DNA from: Maritimibacter alkaliphilus HTCC2654
GTDB taxonomy: Bacteria; Pseudomonadota; Alphaproteobacteria; Rhodobacterales; Rhodobacteraceae
Assembly (NCBI RefSeq): GCF_000152805.1
Contig: NZ_CH902578.1
Location: forward strand, 2,985,029-3,049,028
DNA length: 64,000 nucleotides
Direction: 5' to 3'
Shown: positions 29,885 to 39,230 of the stretch, piece by piece
How the letters are laid out: every line of letters begins with the position of its first letter
Position numbering within the stretch: position 1 is the first letter of the stretch
Notes under the pieces: generated by a model
Told to the model about the DNA's origin: nothing
The model's input: only the letters and a program-made list of their open reading frames with translations
The model's database searches: none
Made by a program: the position numbers and the translations under genes

Positions 29885-32290
29885 TCAGCCGCGCAGCGTG
29901 CCGCCGGTGGCTTTGCCCACCTTTTCCACGATCTTGGCGGCCACCGCCTCGATCTCCTTCTCGGTCAACGTGGCGTCGGTCGGTTGCATCCGCACGGTGA
30001 TCGCGATGGATTTCTGCCCGGCCTCACCCAGCTTGCCGCCGGTGAACTGATCGAACACGCGCACGTCCTCGATCAACGCTTTGTCTGCACCCGCAGCGGC
30101 GTTGACCAGCGTCAGCGCTTCGACATCCGCATCGACCACGAAGGCGAAGTCACGTTCGACCGGCTGAAGATCCGAGATCGTCAGCGCGGGCCGGGTCGCG
30201 TTCGATTTGCGCGGCAGCGGGATTTCCTCGGGATAAAGGGTGAAGGCGACCGCCGGCCCTTTCACGTCCATCTCGGCCAGCACCTTGGGGTGCAACTCGC
30301 CGAAGACGCCGAGCACCTTTTTCGGGCCCAGACAGATCTTGCCGTGCCGACCCGGATGCCACCAGCCTTCGGCGCCGCGCAGGATCTGCACCTTCGCGGG
30401 CGCGCCCATCGCGGCGAGGATCGCCTCGGCGTCGGCTTTGGCGTCATAGATATCGAACCCGCGCGCCGCACCATGCACGTCCTTCGGCCCCGTCGCCCCG
30501 ACGAGAATGCCGGAGATCGCCAGACGCTGCTCCTCCGGTTCGCCGCCATGCCAGATCGCACCGACCTCGAACAGGGCGAGGTCCATGAACCCGCGGGCCT
30601 GATTGCGGGCGGCGGCCTGAAGCAGGCCCGGCAGCAGGTCGGGGCGCATGTGGCTCATCTCGGACGAGATCGGGTTGTCAAGCTTGGTCGCATCCTCGCC
30701 ACCCGCGAACAGCGCGGCGCTGGCCGCGTCGATGAAGCTGTAGGTCACGCATTCGTTGTAGCCGAGCGCCGCCGCGGTGCGCCGCCCGGTGTTCTCGCGC
30801 ACTTGCATCGGGGTCAGAACGGGTTTCGGCACGCCGGTCGAGGCGCGCGACATCGGTTTGCCGACCAGTTTCGTGAGCGAGGCGATGCGGGCGACCTCTT
30901 CGACCAGATCGGCCTCGCCCAGCACGTCGGGCCGCCACGACGGCACGTGGGCCATGTCGCCCTCCATGACGAAGCCCAAAGCCTCGAGCGAGGCGCGCTG
31001 CGTTTCCGCCGGGATGTCCATGCCGACGAGCGACGAACAGCGGTCGGTGTCGAGCTTGTAGGCGCGGTCGGTGTTCGGCACTTCGCCTGCCGTCACGACC
31101 TCGGACGCCTCGCCGCCGCAGAGATCGAGGATCATCTGCGTCGCCAGTTCGATCGCCAACGGGTTGAACGCCGGGTCGATGCCGCGTTCGTTGCGGTAGC
31201 GGGCGTCGGAATTGATCTTGAGCGCGCGGCCCGTGCGCGCGATCTGGATCGGCTCCCACACGGCGGCTTCGAGGAAGACGTTCACGGTGTCTTCGGTGCA
31301 GCCCGATTCCTCGCCGCCCATGATGCCGGCCACGCTTTCGACGCCCCGGTCATCGGAAATGACCACCATCCCCGGCTCGAACGTGTAGGTCTTTTCGTCG
31401 AGCGCCAGTAGTTGCTCGCCGCCGGTGGTCTTGTGGATGCGTAGGTCGCCCTGAACCTTGTCCGCGTCGAAAACGTGGAGCGGGCGGTTCTGGTCGTAGG
31501 TGAAGAAGTTCGTCACATCGACCAGCGCCGAAATTGGACGCAGACCGATGGCCTTTAGCCGCTTTTGCAGCCACGCGGGCGAGGGGCCGTTCTTCACGCC
31601 TTTAATCAGGCGGCCTTGGAAGATGTAGCAGCCATCGTCGCCTTGGGTATCGCCGTCGATGGTGACGTTGATCGGGCTCTTGAAGGTGCCTTTCACGTTC
31701 GCTTCCGGCGCGGGTTTCAGTGTGCCAAGACCACGTGCCGCCAGATCGCGCGCCACGCCGCGCACACCAAGCGCATCGGGGCGATTGGGCGTGATCGCGA
31801 TGTCGAACACCGGGTCGACCTTGGAAGGATCGTTCTCGGCCAGCCAGTCGACGAACTTCTGCCCGACCTCACCGGACGGCAGTTCGATGATCCCGTCGTG
31901 TTCGTCCGACAGCTCCAGTTCACGCTCCGATGCCATCATCCCGTGGCTCTCGACACCGCGGATCTTGCCGACGGACAGCGTCACGTCGATCCCCGGCACG
32001 TAATCGCCGGGTTTGGCGAGCACGACCGTGATCCCCGCCCGCGCGTTCGGCGCACCGCAGACGATCTGCTTGTCGCCCTCGTCGGTCTCCACGGTGCAGA
32101 CCCGCAACCGGTCGGCATCCGGGTGCTGCTCGGCGTGCTTGACCTTGGCGAGCGTGAAGACGCCCAGCCGGTCGGCGGGGTTGATGACCTCTTCGATCTC
32201 GAGCCCGAGGTCGGTCAGGGTTTCCGCGATTTCGTCCACCGAGGCGGTGGTGTCGAGGTGGTCTTTCAGCCAGGAGAGTGTGAATTTCAT
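29885..32290 (-). CDS. pheT: phenylalanine--tRNA ligase beta subunit
   Basis: Beta subunit of the alpha2-beta2 enzyme that charges tRNA-Phe, 801 residues. MKFTLSWLKDHLDT start, tRNA-binding domain with GVFTLAKVKHAEQHPDADRL, B3/B4 editing and B5 domains (ALDEKTYTFEPGMVVISDD), and the C-terminal anticodon-binding FDX domain (LTISDLQPVERDFAFVVDAD). ATG 32290 is chosen; the preceding seven codons lack family support. pheS is 1.1 kb upstream, separated by three small genes. Confidence 0.97.
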   Translation of the reverse strand: MKFTLSWLKDHLDTTASVDEIAETLTDLGLEIEEVINPADRLGVFTLAKVKHAEQHPDADRLRVCTVETDEGDKQIVCGAPNARAGITVVLAKPGDYVPGIDVTLSVGKIRGVESHGMMASERELELSDEHDGIIELPSGEVGQKFVDWLAENDPSKVDPVFDIAITPNRPDALGVRGVARDLAARGLGTLKPAPEANVKGTFKSPINVTIDGDTQGDDGCYIFQGRLIKGVKNGPSPAWLQKRLKAIGLRPISALVDVTNFFTYDQNRPLHVFDADKVQGDLRIHKTTGGEQLLALDEKTYTFEPGMVVISDDRGVESVAGIMGGEESGCTEDTVNVFLEAAVWEPIQIARTGRALKINSDARYRNERGIDPAFNPLAIELATQMILDLCGGEASEVVTAGEVPNTDRAYKLDTDRCSSLVGMDIPAETQRASLEALGFVMEGDMAHVPSWRPDVLGEADLVEEVARIASLTKLVGKPMSRASTGVPKPVLTPMQVRENTGRRTAAALGYNECVTYSFIDAASAALFAGGEDATKLDNPISSEMSHMRPDLLPGLLQAAARNQARGFMDLALFEVGAIWHGGEPEEQRLAISGILVGATGPKDVHGAARGFDIYDAKADAEAILAAMGAPAKVQILRGAEGWWHPGRHGKICLGPKKVLGVFGELHPKVLAEMDVKGPAVAFTLYPEEIPLPRKSNATRPALTISDLQPVERDFAFVVDADVEALTLVNAAAGADKALIEDVRVFDQFTGGKLGEAGQKSIAITVRMQPTDATLTEKEIEAVAAKIVEKVGKATGGTLRG

Positions 32291-32314
32291 CGTCTTGTCC
32301 TCGTTCGGCACCGC

Positions 32315-32737
32315 TCAGCGGTCTGCCAAGTCCTCTACCAGTTCGAAGTGCTCGAAGAGCAGCATCATGTTCTCGTCGAACCCGCCGTTGCGGGTGAAAT
32401 AGGCCTCGTGGTCCCGCCGCCAGCCTGCGAGGTCGTCGTTCTCGCCCTCGGCCAGCGCCATCTCCTCGGTCACGTCCTTGAACGCCACCTCGTCCACCCG
32501 CACCGTGCGGATGACGAGGGCGGGGGTGCCGTCCCAGTTCATCGCGATGTCGCAGCGGCCCACCTTGGGGCGCGCGGCTGGGTCGGCTTCGAACTCCGAC
32601 AGCCGCTCGCAGGTCGCGGTCTTTTCGCCCGCCCGCACGAGAGCGAGCAGGTCGTTACACAGCGCCTCGCTATCCCCGAAGGTGAAGTTGCCCGCACCGG
32701 GATAGGTCTGGTTCAGGTCTTCCATGTCGTCGGTCAT
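32315..32737 (-). CDS. ASCH domain protein
   Basis: A 140-residue protein with the ASCH pattern: SEALCNDLLALVRAGEKTAT, then CDIAMNWDGTPALVIRTVRV and the acidic AEGENDDLAGWRRDHEAYFT. ASCH domains are RNA-binding, PUA-like; some have acetylcytidine amidohydrolase activity. GAGGGG lies five bases before ATG 32737. It lies between pheS and pheT. Confidence 0.8.
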   Translation of the reverse strand: MTDDMEDLNQTYPGAGNFTFGDSEALCNDLLALVRAGEKTATCERLSEFEADPAARPKVGRCDIAMNWDGTPALVIRTVRVDEVAFKDVTEEMALAEGENDDLAGWRRDHEAYFTRNGGFDENMMLLFEHFELVEDLADR

Positions 32738-32739
32738 GG

Positions 32740-33021
32740 TCACCCCTCGGCCCGTTCGGCCAGCGTTTCATATTTGCCCATACGGTAGAGCTTGATTTCG
32801 CGGACAAGGCGGATGGTCGGTTTGGCCGCGAAGCAGAACGAGCCGATCACGAAAAGCCACGTTGCGGCGTATTGCGTTGCGTCCGAGAAGAACAGGAACG
32901 AACCCACCACGAAACAGGCGGCGGCGATGAAGTCGACGACCGTGTAGGCGATCTCATACTTCGCATAGAGGTCGCGGGCGGCCTCGGACTGCTGTCGGTT
33001 TTCGTGTCGGAAGAGGGGCAT
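32740..33021 (-). CDS. YrhK-like membrane protein
   Basis: A 93-residue protein with MPLFRHENRQQSEAARDLYA followed by two hydrophobic segments (IAYTVVDFIAAACFVVGSFLF and YAATWLFVIGSFCFAAKP) and RLVREIKLYRMGK, as in YrhK-type proteins. AGGAGA precedes ATG 33021. Unknown function. Confidence 0.75.
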   Translation of the reverse strand: MPLFRHENRQQSEAARDLYAKYEIAYTVVDFIAAACFVVGSFLFFSDATQYAATWLFVIGSFCFAAKPTIRLVREIKLYRMGKYETLAERAEG

Positions 33022-33074
33022 GTGCCGTCTCCTGTTCAAATCGCTTGGAAATGTTTTCTAGAAGGGAACATTAG

Positions 33075-33425
33075 TCACAGGTTGATCCCGAGCTTTTCCG
33101 CAGCTTCTTGTTTGATGTAAGCCTTTGCCAAATCAAACATCATACCGAGGGTCGCACCGCCAAGTTTCGAGGCACCCTCCTTCGTTTTGTTCCAAACGGT
33201 GTCTGAGCGAACCGCTTCGAGATAGTCGTAGCCACTATTGGTCAGTCGGAAAGTGCCGTTTCCAACTTGCGTCATGAAACCTGCATCGCACAGGAGATTG
33301 ATATGGCCGATGCGGGTCCGATCTGCTCTCGACGCCCCAAGAAACGAAGGTTCAACCAACAACCAGTCTTCAGCGGCTTCAAATTCGAAGAGCAGGCTTC
33401 GAATGAGTTCGTCGTCCCGTTTCAC
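33075..33425 (-). CDS. DUF2513 family protein
   Basis: A 116-residue protein starting at GTG 33425, overlapping the pheS stop as GTGA. The sequence [20 protein letters not shown] and [38 protein letters not shown] match DUF2513, which looks like a winged-helix protein. Base usage is lower in GC than in the neighbouring genes, so it may be a later insertion between pheS and pheT. Confidence 0.75.
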   Translation of the reverse strand: MKRDDELIRSLLFEFEAAEDWLLVEPSFLGASRADRTRIGHINLLCDAGFMTQVGNGTFRLTNSGYDYLEAVRSDTVWNKTKEGASKLGGATLGMMFDLAKAYIKQEAAEKLGINL

Positions 33426-34495
33426 CGCGACAAGCCCCCCCGCATCGTCGGCATGTCCAGTGCTGCGAAGCCGTAGTGGCGCAGCCAGCGCAGGTCGCTG
33501 TCGAAGAAGGCGCGCAGGTCGGGGATGCCGTATTTCAGCATGGCGATCCGGTCGATGCCCATGCCGAAGGCGAAGCCCTGCCATTGGGTCGGGTCGACGC
33601 CTGCGGCCTCGAGCACCTTGGGGTGGACCATGCCGCTCCCGAGGATTTCCATCCAGTCGTCGCCCTGACCGACCTTGAGCTGGCCGCCCTCCCACGAGCA
33701 GCGCAGATCGACTTCCGCCGACGGCTCGGTGAACGGGAAGTGCGAGGCGCGGAAGCGCAGTTCCACCTCGTCCACCTCGAAATAGGCGCGGCAGAATTCC
33801 TCCAGCGTCCACTTGAGGTTGGCCATCGAGATGTCGCGGTCGATGGCGAGGCCTTCGACCTGATGGAACATCGGCGTGTGGGTCTGGTCGTAGTCCGAAC
33901 GATAGACGCGGCCCGGCGCGATCACGCGGATCGGCGCGCCCTGCTTCTGCATCGCGCGGATCTGGACGGGGCTGGTGTGGGTGCGCAGTACGTGCGGCGG
34001 GCGATTGTCGCCCTCGGCACGGTGCATGAAGAAGGTGTCATGCTCCTGCCGCGCCGGGTGGTGCGGCGGGATGTTGAGCGCGTCGAAGTTGTGGAAATCG
34101 TCCTCGATCTGCGGACCCTCGGCCACGGCGAAGCCCATGTCAGCGAAGATCGTCGTCACTTCCTCGGTCACCTGACTGACCGGGTGGATCGTGCCGACGC
34201 GCCGGTCACGGGCGGGCAGGGTCACGTCGAGCCATTCGCCGCGCAGACGCTCGTCCAGCGCCGCATCTGCGAGGGCCGATTTCTTGGCGGCGAGGGCCGA
34301 GTTGATCTCGTCCTTCAGGGCGTTCAGCTTCGGCCCCTGCACCTGACGCTCTTCGGGCGTCATCTTGCCAAGCTCACGCATGGCCAGCGCCACTTCGCCC
34401 TTCTTACCTACGGCCTGAAGCCGGATGTCTTCGAGCGTGGCCTCGTCGGCGGCCCCGGCCACCAGTTCCAGATATTTCTGCCTCAGATCGTCCAT
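33422..34495 (-). CDS. pheS: phenylalanine--tRNA ligase alpha subunit
   Basis: Alpha subunit, 357 residues, starting [20 protein letters not shown]. The N-terminal coiled coil is followed by the class II catalytic core: [11 protein letters not shown], the [12 protein letters not shown] motif 2, [10 protein letters not shown], and motif 3 [23 protein letters not shown] 34495 is the family start; the longer frame runs into the rplT terminator. Confidence 0.97.
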   Translation of the reverse strand: MDDLRQKYLELVAGAADEATLEDIRLQAVGKKGEVALAMRELGKMTPEERQVQGPKLNALKDEINSALAAKKSALADAALDERLRGEWLDVTLPARDRRVGTIHPVSQVTEEVTTIFADMGFAVAEGPQIEDDFHNFDALNIPPHHPARQEHDTFFMHRAEGDNRPPHVLRTHTSPVQIRAMQKQGAPIRVIAPGRVYRSDYDQTHTPMFHQVEGLAIDRDISMANLKWTLEEFCRAYFEVDEVELRFRASHFPFTEPSAEVDLRCSWEGGQLKVGQGDDWMEILGSGMVHPKVLEAAGVDPTQWQGFAFGMGIDRIAMLKYGIPDLRAFFDSDLRWLRHYGFAALDMPTMRGGLSR

Positions 34496-34590
34496 CCCGG
34501 ACCCCCTTGGTTTCGGTCGCCCTTCTGCTAGCACAGGAGGGAGTGTTTGCAAGCCGCTCCTCCGCCCGGCGGGCGACGTCGCATGCCATG

Positions 34591-34631
34591 AAACGAAAGA
34601 AGCCGCAGACCCCTGCGAGGTCCGCGGCTTC
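34591..34631 (-). terminator. terminator downstream of rplT
   Basis: GAAGCCGC and GCGGCTTC arms (34599-34606, 34624-34631) with additional inner pairing, followed on the minus strand by TTTCGTTTC. Confidence 0.8.
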
Positions 34632-34656
34632 CTGAATTTCAACCCGGTGAGGGGTC

Positions 34657-35019
34657 TTACGCGAGCGCGGCCTTCGCCTTATCGACGATGGCACCGAACG
34701 CGTCGGGTTCGTTCACGGCGAGATCGGCCAGAACCTTGCGGTCCACTTCGATCCCGGCGGTGGCGAGGCCGTTGATGAATTTCGAGTAGGTCAGCGCCTC
34801 GTCATGCGCGCGCACGGCGGCGTTGATGCGCTGGATCCACAGCGAACGGAAGTTCCGCTTGCGGTTCTTGCGGTCGCGCGTGGCGTACTGGTTCGCCTTG
34901 TCGACGGCCTGCGTGGCGGTCTTGAAGTTGGTCGAGCGGCGGCCGTAGTAGCCTTTCGCGGCGTCGAGCACCTTCTTGTGGCGGGCGTGGGTCGTGGTTC
35001 CACCTTTGACTCGGGACAT
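34657..35019 (-). CDS. rplT: 50S ribosomal protein L20
   Basis: A 120-residue ribosomal protein with [20 protein letters not shown] and [40 protein letters not shown], all characteristic of L20. Preceded by rpmI with a 14-base gap and followed by a terminator. Confidence 0.98.
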   Translation of the reverse strand: MSRVKGGTTTHARHKKVLDAAKGYYGRRSTNFKTATQAVDKANQYATRDRKNRKRNFRSLWIQRINAAVRAHDEALTYSKFINGLATAGIEVDRKVLADLAVNEPDAFGAIVDKAKAALA

Positions 35020-35033
35020 GGTCGTGCCTCCTC

Positions 35034-35234
35034 TTAGCGGTCGTAGGGCATCATCGACTTGACGATTTTCGCGTCAGGAGCCGACATGACAGTTGTCCCG
35101 CGTGCGTCGCGGATGAATTTCTTGTGGCGTTTGATCATGCCGTGGCGTTTGCCGGCCTGACCGCTGATCACCTTGCCGGTGGCAGACACCTTGAACCGCT
35201 TTTTGCAGCTCGATTTGGTCTTCATCTTGGGCAT
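35034..35234 (-). CDS. rpmI: 50S ribosomal protein L35
   Basis: A 66-residue ribosomal protein: [20 protein letters not shown], then [23 protein letters not shown] 35234 is the family start. First gene of the rpmI-rplT pair; infC is not in the window. Confidence 0.98.
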   Translation of the reverse strand: MPKMKTKSSCKKRFKVSATGKVISGQAGKRHGMIKRHKKFIRDARGTTVMSAPDAKIVKSMMPYDR

Positions 35235-35343
35235 TTGCGTCTCCGTATATCTTTGACGTGACACGCGACTCGGCATGCCTCTCGAGCCGGCCGCGCTTGG
35301 AAATGCGGCGTATACGGGGGTTGGCCCCATCTGGCAAGGGGGA

Positions 35344-35568
35344 TCAGAAGAAATAGTGGCCGATCACGTTGACGAAGGCCTCGGGCACGTCGGCAAGGCT
35401 GTAGCCGCCCGGTTTCTGCGTGATCGCATATCCGATCAGGCCCCCGCCCGCAACGATCAGCAGGGCCGAGACGCGCGGCGGGCGGCGGTCGATCCACGCG
35501 CCCATGGCGGACGGAATGGCGAGGGCGAGGATGATGACGCCGATCACCATGTATAGGTCAAAGGGCAT
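35344..35568 (-). CDS. small membrane protein, 74 aa
   Basis: Two hydrophobic segments ([20 protein letters not shown] and [19 protein letters not shown]) around WIDRRPPR, then a polar end. Looks like a small conserved membrane protein that lies between pyk and rpmI in related bacteria. Function unknown. Confidence 0.7.
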   Translation of the reverse strand: MPFDLYMVIGVIILALAIPSAMGAWIDRRPPRVSALLIVAGGGLIGYAITQKPGGYSLADVPEAFVNVIGHYFF

Positions 35569-35583
35569 GGCGCGCAGGGCCGT

Positions 35584-35609
35584 GAAAAACTGGGGTCATG
35601 GTCCCAGTT
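35584..35609 (-). terminator. terminator overlapping the end of pyk
   Basis: AACTGGG and CCCAGTT arms around a loop on the minus strand, then TTTC. The upstream arm overlaps the pyk stop codon. Confidence 0.7.
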
Positions 35610-37053
35610 ATTCAGGGTCGGTGGCGAAAATCAATCTTTCGGCGCAGGGGGCGACGCGCAGGATGTTGGTGGTGCCGGGCACGTTGAACGGCACGCCGGC
35701 GGTCACGACGATCTGGTCGTCCTCGGTCGCGATGCCCGAGGTGCGCGCCGCGCGGGCCGCCGCGACGACCGCCATCTTGAACCGGTCGATCCGCCCGGTC
35801 ATGAAGCTTTGAACGCCCCACGACAGGCACAGGCGACGCGCCGTTCCGGTCAGCGGGGTGAGCGCGATGATCGGCACATGCGGCCGCTCGCGCGCGACCA
35901 GCAGCGCCGTGGTCCCGGATTGCGTGAAACAGGCGATGACCTTGATCTCGGTCGCTTCGGCGATCTCGCGGGCCGCCGAAACGATCCCGTCGGCGATGGT
36001 CGTGCGTTCCACGGTGCGCGAGCGGTCGATCACGTCGCGATAGGTCGGGTCGCTCTCCACCTCGACGGCCACGTTGTTCATCGTCGCCACCGCTTCGCGG
36101 GGGTAATTCCCGGCGGCGGATTCCGCCGAAAGCATGATCGCATCGGCCCCTTCGTAGATGGCGTTGGCGACATCCGACACCTCGGCGCGGGTCGGCACCG
36201 GGCTTTCGATCATCGATTCCATCATCTGCGTCGCGACGATCACAGGCTTCGCGGCGCGGCGGCAGGCATGGACGAGGCGCTTCTGAATCGGCGGCACGTT
36301 CTGGACGGGCAGTTCCACACCCAGATCGCCACGGGCGACCATGATTCCGTCCGAGGCGTCGAGGATGGCGTCGAAATCACGCACGGCGGAGGGTTTTTCG
36401 ATCTTCGACAGAACCGCGGCGCGACCCTGCGCTAGGGCGCGGGCCTCTTCCACGTCGGCGGCGCGCTGCACGAAGGACAGGGCAAGCCAGTCGACGCCCA
36501 ACTGGCAGGCGAATTCGAGGTCTTCCTTGTCCTTGGGCGACAGCGCGGCGAGGGGGAGCACGACGTCCGGCACGTTCACGCCCTTGCGGTCCGAAATCGT
36601 GCCGCCCACGATGACCTCGCAATTGGCGAAGTCGTCGCCGCATTCCTTGACCTTCAGGCGCATTTTGCCGTCGTTGACCAGCAGGGTCGATCCGACTTCC
36701 AACGCCTGAAAAATCTCCTTGTGGGGCAGGCAGACGCGATGGTTGTTGCCCGGCGCGGGATCGAGGTCGAAGCGGAACATGTCGCCCTCTTCGATATCCG
36801 CGGCTTCCGCGATGAATGTGCCGCAGCGCAGTTTCGGCCCTTGGAGGTCGGCGAGAATCGCGATCGGCCGTCCGGTTTCCTTCTCGACCTCGCGGATCGC
36901 GGCATGGCGGGCGCGGTGCTCGTCATGCGAGCCGTGGGACATATTGAGGCGGAAGACGTCCGCCCCCGCGTCGGACAGGGCGCGGATCATCTCGCGGGTG
37001 GAGGATGCGGGTCCGAGCGTCGCGACGATCTTGGTATTGCGGGAGCGTGTCAT
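35608..37053 (-). CDS. pyk: pyruvate kinase
   Basis: Converts phosphoenolpyruvate and ADP to pyruvate and ATP. 481 residues: MTRSRNTKIVATLGPASSTR, FRLNMSHGSHDEH, ADLQGPKLRCG, the catalytic segment AVLSKIEKPSAVRDFDAI, GIMVARGDLGVELP and VIVATQMMESMIESPVPTRA. Normal length. Own terminator downstream; divergent from the amidohydrolase gene. Confidence 0.98.
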   Translation of the reverse strand: MTRSRNTKIVATLGPASSTREMIRALSDAGADVFRLNMSHGSHDEHRARHAAIREVEKETGRPIAILADLQGPKLRCGTFIAEAADIEEGDMFRFDLDPAPGNNHRVCLPHKEIFQALEVGSTLLVNDGKMRLKVKECGDDFANCEVIVGGTISDRKGVNVPDVVLPLAALSPKDKEDLEFACQLGVDWLALSFVQRAADVEEARALAQGRAAVLSKIEKPSAVRDFDAILDASDGIMVARGDLGVELPVQNVPPIQKRLVHACRRAAKPVIVATQMMESMIESPVPTRAEVSDVANAIYEGADAIMLSAESAAGNYPREAVATMNNVAVEVESDPTYRDVIDRSRTVERTTIADGIVSAAREIAEATEIKVIACFTQSGTTALLVARERPHVPIIALTPLTGTARRLCLSWGVQSFMTGRIDRFKMAVVAAARAARTSGIATEDDQIVVTAGVPFNVPGTTNILRVAPCAERLIFATDPE

Positions 37054-37206
37054 TGTGCCTCGTCTGTTTGCGGTAACAGTCGCATCGTCTGTATCCGGTG
37101 CCTTTGCCTATCGCAACGGCAACTGCTGAAATCGCGGGCAAAAAGCGGGCCTTTTGCTTTGCCTGCGTCTCCGCTACGCAGGTTTGGCGAAAATCACGAC
37201 AGGCGC

Positions 37207-37947
37207 ATGACGTATCACCCGTTTCACACCTTCGGCGAGGACCGGCCCGGCCGCTGGCTCGTCACCTGCGACCACGCGACGAACACCGTGCCCGCGGAGG
37301 TGGCGGGCGGCGACCTTGGCCTGCCGCCCGAAGACATGGCACGCCATATCGCGTATGATCCCGGCGCGGCGGGGGTGAGCCTTGCGCTGGCGGAACTTCT
37401 GGACAGCCCCTGCATCTGCTCGAATTTTTCCCGCCTTGTGATCGACCCGAACCGGGGCGAGGACGACCCGACGCTTCTGATGAAGCTTTATGACGGCTCG
37501 ATCATCCCGGCCAATCGTCACGCGGGGCAGGCCGAGAAAGAGCGTCGGCTCAACTTGTGCTACCGCCCGTATCATCAGGAGGTCGCGCGGCTGGCCGCGC
37601 GGCAGGACGATACGATCTATGTCGCGATCCATTCCTTCACGCGCCAGCTTCGCGGCCGCGATCCGCGCCCGTGGCACATCGGCGTGCTCTATGCCGCGGA
37701 CGAACGCTTTTCGGCCCCTCTGATCGAGCGATTGCACCGGGAAACCGATCTCGTCGTCGGCGCGAACGAGCCCTATGGCGGCCATCTGGACGGTGACAGC
37801 GTGGACCGGCACGCGACCCTTCATGGCCGTGCGAATGTGCTGATCGAAGTGCGCAACGACCTGATCGGGACCGACCAGCAGCAATACGACTGGGCCGCGC
37901 GCCTTGCCCCGATCCTTGAAGAGGTGCGGGCGAAGGCCGATCTTTGA
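37207..37947 (+). CDS. N-formylglutamate amidohydrolase family protein
   Basis: A 246-residue hydrolase. Motifs: RWLVTCDHATNTVPAEV, HIAYDPGAAGVSLALAELL, SRLVIDPNRGEDDPTL, IHSFTRQLRGRDPRPWHIGV and VLIEVRNDLIGTD. The family cleaves N-formylglutamate (histidine breakdown) or related acyl-amino acids. No hut genes are seen here. ATG 37207 chosen; the longer frame runs antisense through pyk. Confidence 0.88.
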   Translation: MTYHPFHTFGEDRPGRWLVTCDHATNTVPAEVAGGDLGLPPEDMARHIAYDPGAAGVSLALAELLDSPCICSNFSRLVIDPNRGEDDPTLLMKLYDGSIIPANRHAGQAEKERRLNLCYRPYHQEVARLAARQDDTIYVAIHSFTRQLRGRDPRPWHIGVLYAADERFSAPLIERLHRETDLVVGANEPYGGHLDGDSVDRHATLHGRANVLIEVRNDLIGTDQQQYDWAARLAPILEEVRAKADL

Positions 37948-37965
37948 GACATGATGGAGGACCGA

Positions 37966-38280
37966 ATGGACGACCAGACCCGTATCGAACTTGAAGCCGC
38001 CGCGTTCCGCCGCCTGCGCCAGCACCTGATGGAGGATCGGCCGGATGTGCAGAACATCGACCTGATGAACCTTGCCGGGTTCTGCCGCAACTGCCTGTCG
38101 CGCTGGTATCAGGAAGCCGCGAACGAACGCGGGATCGACATGTCGAAAGACGAGGGGCGCGAGATTTTCTACGGAATGCCCTATGACGACTGGAAGGCCG
38201 GGAACCAGACCGAGGCGGGGCCGGACAAGCAGGCCGCCTTCGAGAAGGCTTTCAAAGAGAACGTCACCGACAAGTCCTGA
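37966..38280 (+). CDS. DUF1244 family protein
   Basis: A 104-residue protein with the DUF1244 pattern: RLRQHLMEDRPDVQNIDLMN, LAGFCRNCLSRWYQEAANER, EIFYGMPYDDWKA. The conserved Cys pair (CRNC) might bind a metal. GGAGGA precedes ATG 37966. It follows the amidohydrolase gene after 18 bases and is likely cotranscribed. Function unknown. Confidence 0.9.
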   Translation: MDDQTRIELEAAAFRRLRQHLMEDRPDVQNIDLMNLAGFCRNCLSRWYQEAANERGIDMSKDEGREIFYGMPYDDWKAGNQTEAGPDKQAAFEKAFKENVTDKS

Positions 38281-38369
38281 TCCTTTTTGCACAGAAACTG
38301 TGAGAACATCACGGGTTCTGTGCGCAATCGGGTGGGCTTATCTAGGTCGAAACGATCGGAGTTATCGCC

Positions 38370-39164
38370 ATGGCACGTATGCCCACCTATTTCATCTCAC
38401 ACGGCGGCGGCCCCTGGCCGTGGATCGAAGACATGCGCCGCAACTTCGCGGTGCTTGAGAAAAGCCTCGCCGCCATGCCGGACGAGCTGCCGGAAACGCC
38501 GAAAGCGGTTCTGATGATCTCGGGCCACTGGGAAGCGGGCGAAGTGCGCGTCATGCACTCTGACAAACCCGGCATGGAATACGACTATTTCGGGTTTCCG
38601 CCGCACACATATGACGTGGTCTACCCCGCGCCCGGTGCGCCGGAGATCGCAGAGAAGGTCAAGTCTCTGCTGGATGAGGCGGGGATCGACGCCGTGCTCG
38701 ACGACACGCAAGGGTTCGACCACGGCACATTCGTTCCGGCCTATATCATGTATCCCGAAGCCAAGGTGCCGGTGTTTCAGGTCTCGATGCTGAAGGGATA
38801 CGACCCCGAAGCGCATTTCAGGATCGGCCGGGCGCTCGCCCCGTTGCGTGACGAGGGGGTGCTGATCGTCGGATCGGGCCTGAGCTATCACAACCTGCGC
38901 CGGTTCGGCCCGCAGGCCGAGGTGCCGTCCAAGGCCTTCGACGATTGGCTGGCGGACGCGTTGGGGCAAGCGCCCGAAAAGCGGACCGAGGCGTTGATCC
39001 ACTGGGAAGATGCGCCCTACGCCCGGATCTGTCATGCGCAGGAAGATCACCTTGTGCCGCTCTTCTCCGCGCTGGGTGCGGCCGAGGACGGGACGGCCAC
39101 GCGCGTCTACCACGAAGACGGGATCTTTGGCGGTGTCACGGCGTCGAGTTGGCGTTTCGACTGA
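38370..39164 (+). CDS. DODA-type extradiol aromatic ring-opening dioxygenase
   Basis: A 264-residue class III dioxygenase-like protein (LigB fold, as in 4,5-DOPA dioxygenase YgiD). Metal ligands are visible: His in YFISHGGGPWPWIED, His in MISGHWEAGE and His in GFDHGTFVP, plus a late SGLSYHNLR segment. The natural substrate is unknown, and many family members have weak or no catechol activity. Followed by a strong terminator. Confidence 0.88.
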   Translation: MARMPTYFISHGGGPWPWIEDMRRNFAVLEKSLAAMPDELPETPKAVLMISGHWEAGEVRVMHSDKPGMEYDYFGFPPHTYDVVYPAPGAPEIAEKVKSLLDEAGIDAVLDDTQGFDHGTFVPAYIMYPEAKVPVFQVSMLKGYDPEAHFRIGRALAPLRDEGVLIVGSGLSYHNLRRFGPQAEVPSKAFDDWLADALGQAPEKRTEALIHWEDAPYARICHAQEDHLVPLFSALGAAEDGTATRVYHEDGIFGGVTASSWRFD

Positions 39165-39184
39165 CCGATCCTTTGATTAAGACG

Positions 39185-39216
39185 AAAACGCCCGGCCGAT
39201 GACCGGGCGTTTTTCT
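39185..39216. terminator. bidirectional terminator
   Basis: AAAACGCCCGG pairs with CCGGGCGTTTT across a seven-base loop, with T-runs on both strands. It serves the dioxygenase gene (plus) and the gene ending at 39231 (minus). Confidence 0.85.
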
Positions 39217-39230
39217 TGAAGCAGGTGGGT

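Noticed and set aside
29243-31411. 722-codon open frame on the plus strand
   Set aside because: It is the antisense of pheT and YtoQ; high GC in third positions opens such shadow frames.
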